NCBI GenBank assembly: GCA_019242435.1
Contig: JAFAVN010000446.1
Location: 1-5,189, forward strand
Direction of reading: 5' to 3'
DNA from: Verrucomicrobiota bacterium
GTDB lineage: Bacteria > Verrucomicrobiota > Verrucomicrobiia > Chthoniobacterales > JAFAMB01
Length of the DNA stretch: 5,189 nucleotides
A program made the position numbers and the translations under genes. The notes beneath the pieces are model-generated. The model saw only the letters and a program-made list of their open reading frames with translations, searched no databases and was not told the origin of the DNA. This document shows positions 5,126 through 5,189 of this stretch, piece after piece (position 1 is the stretch's first letter; every line of letters begins with the position of its first letter).

Positions 5126-5189
5126 CTAACTCAGCCGTTTGCGCCGCAACCCATCAAAGTAGACGATCACAATGATAAGCAAACCGGTA
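5126..5189 (-). CDS. C-terminal fragment of a probable sugar-type ABC transporter permease (partial)
   Basis: Only the last 20 codons plus the stop (CTA on the plus strand, 5126-5128) are inside the window. They read TGLLIIVIVYFDGLRRKRLS, a hydrophobic helix followed by a positively charged tail. Many permeases of the ribose/monosaccharide (BPD_transp_2, RbsC-like) type end with 'GLIIIxAVxxDxLRRR', and this end fits that pattern. Other inner-membrane transporters can end in a similar way, so the family is a guess from 20 residues. The rest of the gene lies beyond the right edge. It converges with the zinc-ribbon gene, with 153 bp between the stops. Confidence 0.5.
   Translation of the reverse strand, partial: TGLLIIVIVYFDGLRRKRLS

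Overview
The window is a bacterial chromosomal fragment of moderate-to-high GC with a glycan-assembly operon on the minus strand, two small plus-strand genes and unusually repeat-rich spacers. Nothing in it fixes the taxonomy. The polyprenyl-phosphate glycosyltransferase set, the DoxX-type membrane protein and degenerate 'ACCRCGGATRAACRCGGAT' spacer repeats would suit an environmental lineage such as Acidobacteriota or a similar soil/sediment phylum, but this is a weak inference.

Positions 3300 down to 29 (minus strand) hold four tightly packed genes in transcription order: a DoxX/DoxD-like membrane protein, a family-2 polyprenyl-phosphate-type glycosyltransferase, a TIGR04282/DUF2064 GT-A-fold transferase, and a multi-membrane-span GT-C-type glycosyltransferase. 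The spacers are 15 nt, 6 nt and a 4-nt ATGA stop/start overlap, so co-transcription is very likely. The last three genes fit one pathway: a sugar is loaded onto a polyprenyl phosphate on the cytoplasmic face, and the GT-C enzyme then uses the lipid-linked sugar on the outer face of the membrane. The role of DUF2064 and the reason a DoxX gene leads the operon are unknown.

Positions 3301-3851 form a 551-bp divergent spacer. It contains a 24-bp-period direct repeat that overlaps a possible 49-codon small ORF with a good ribosome-binding site, a perfect 12-nt palindrome in an AT-rich patch, and a bulged 14-bp hairpin just upstream of the plus-strand gene at 3852. That gene encodes a small membrane methyltransferase of the ICMT/PEMT type.

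Positions 4302-4680 are a non-coding repeat island. Degenerate GAACC(R)CGGATGAAC units occur on both strands, and two of them form a long imperfect inverted repeat (4329-4393 with 4510-4579). ORFs called through this island are translations of the repeat and not genes. The island ends about 30 bp before an 86-residue zinc-ribbon protein (4712-4972). A converging minus-strand gene enters from the right edge; only its last 20 codons are present, and they resemble the C-terminus of a sugar-type ABC transporter permease.

No rRNA, tRNA, CRISPR array or intact insertion sequence was seen. The most interesting items are the long inverted repeat, the possible structured leader of the methyltransferase gene, and the DoxX-led lipid-linked glycosylation operon.
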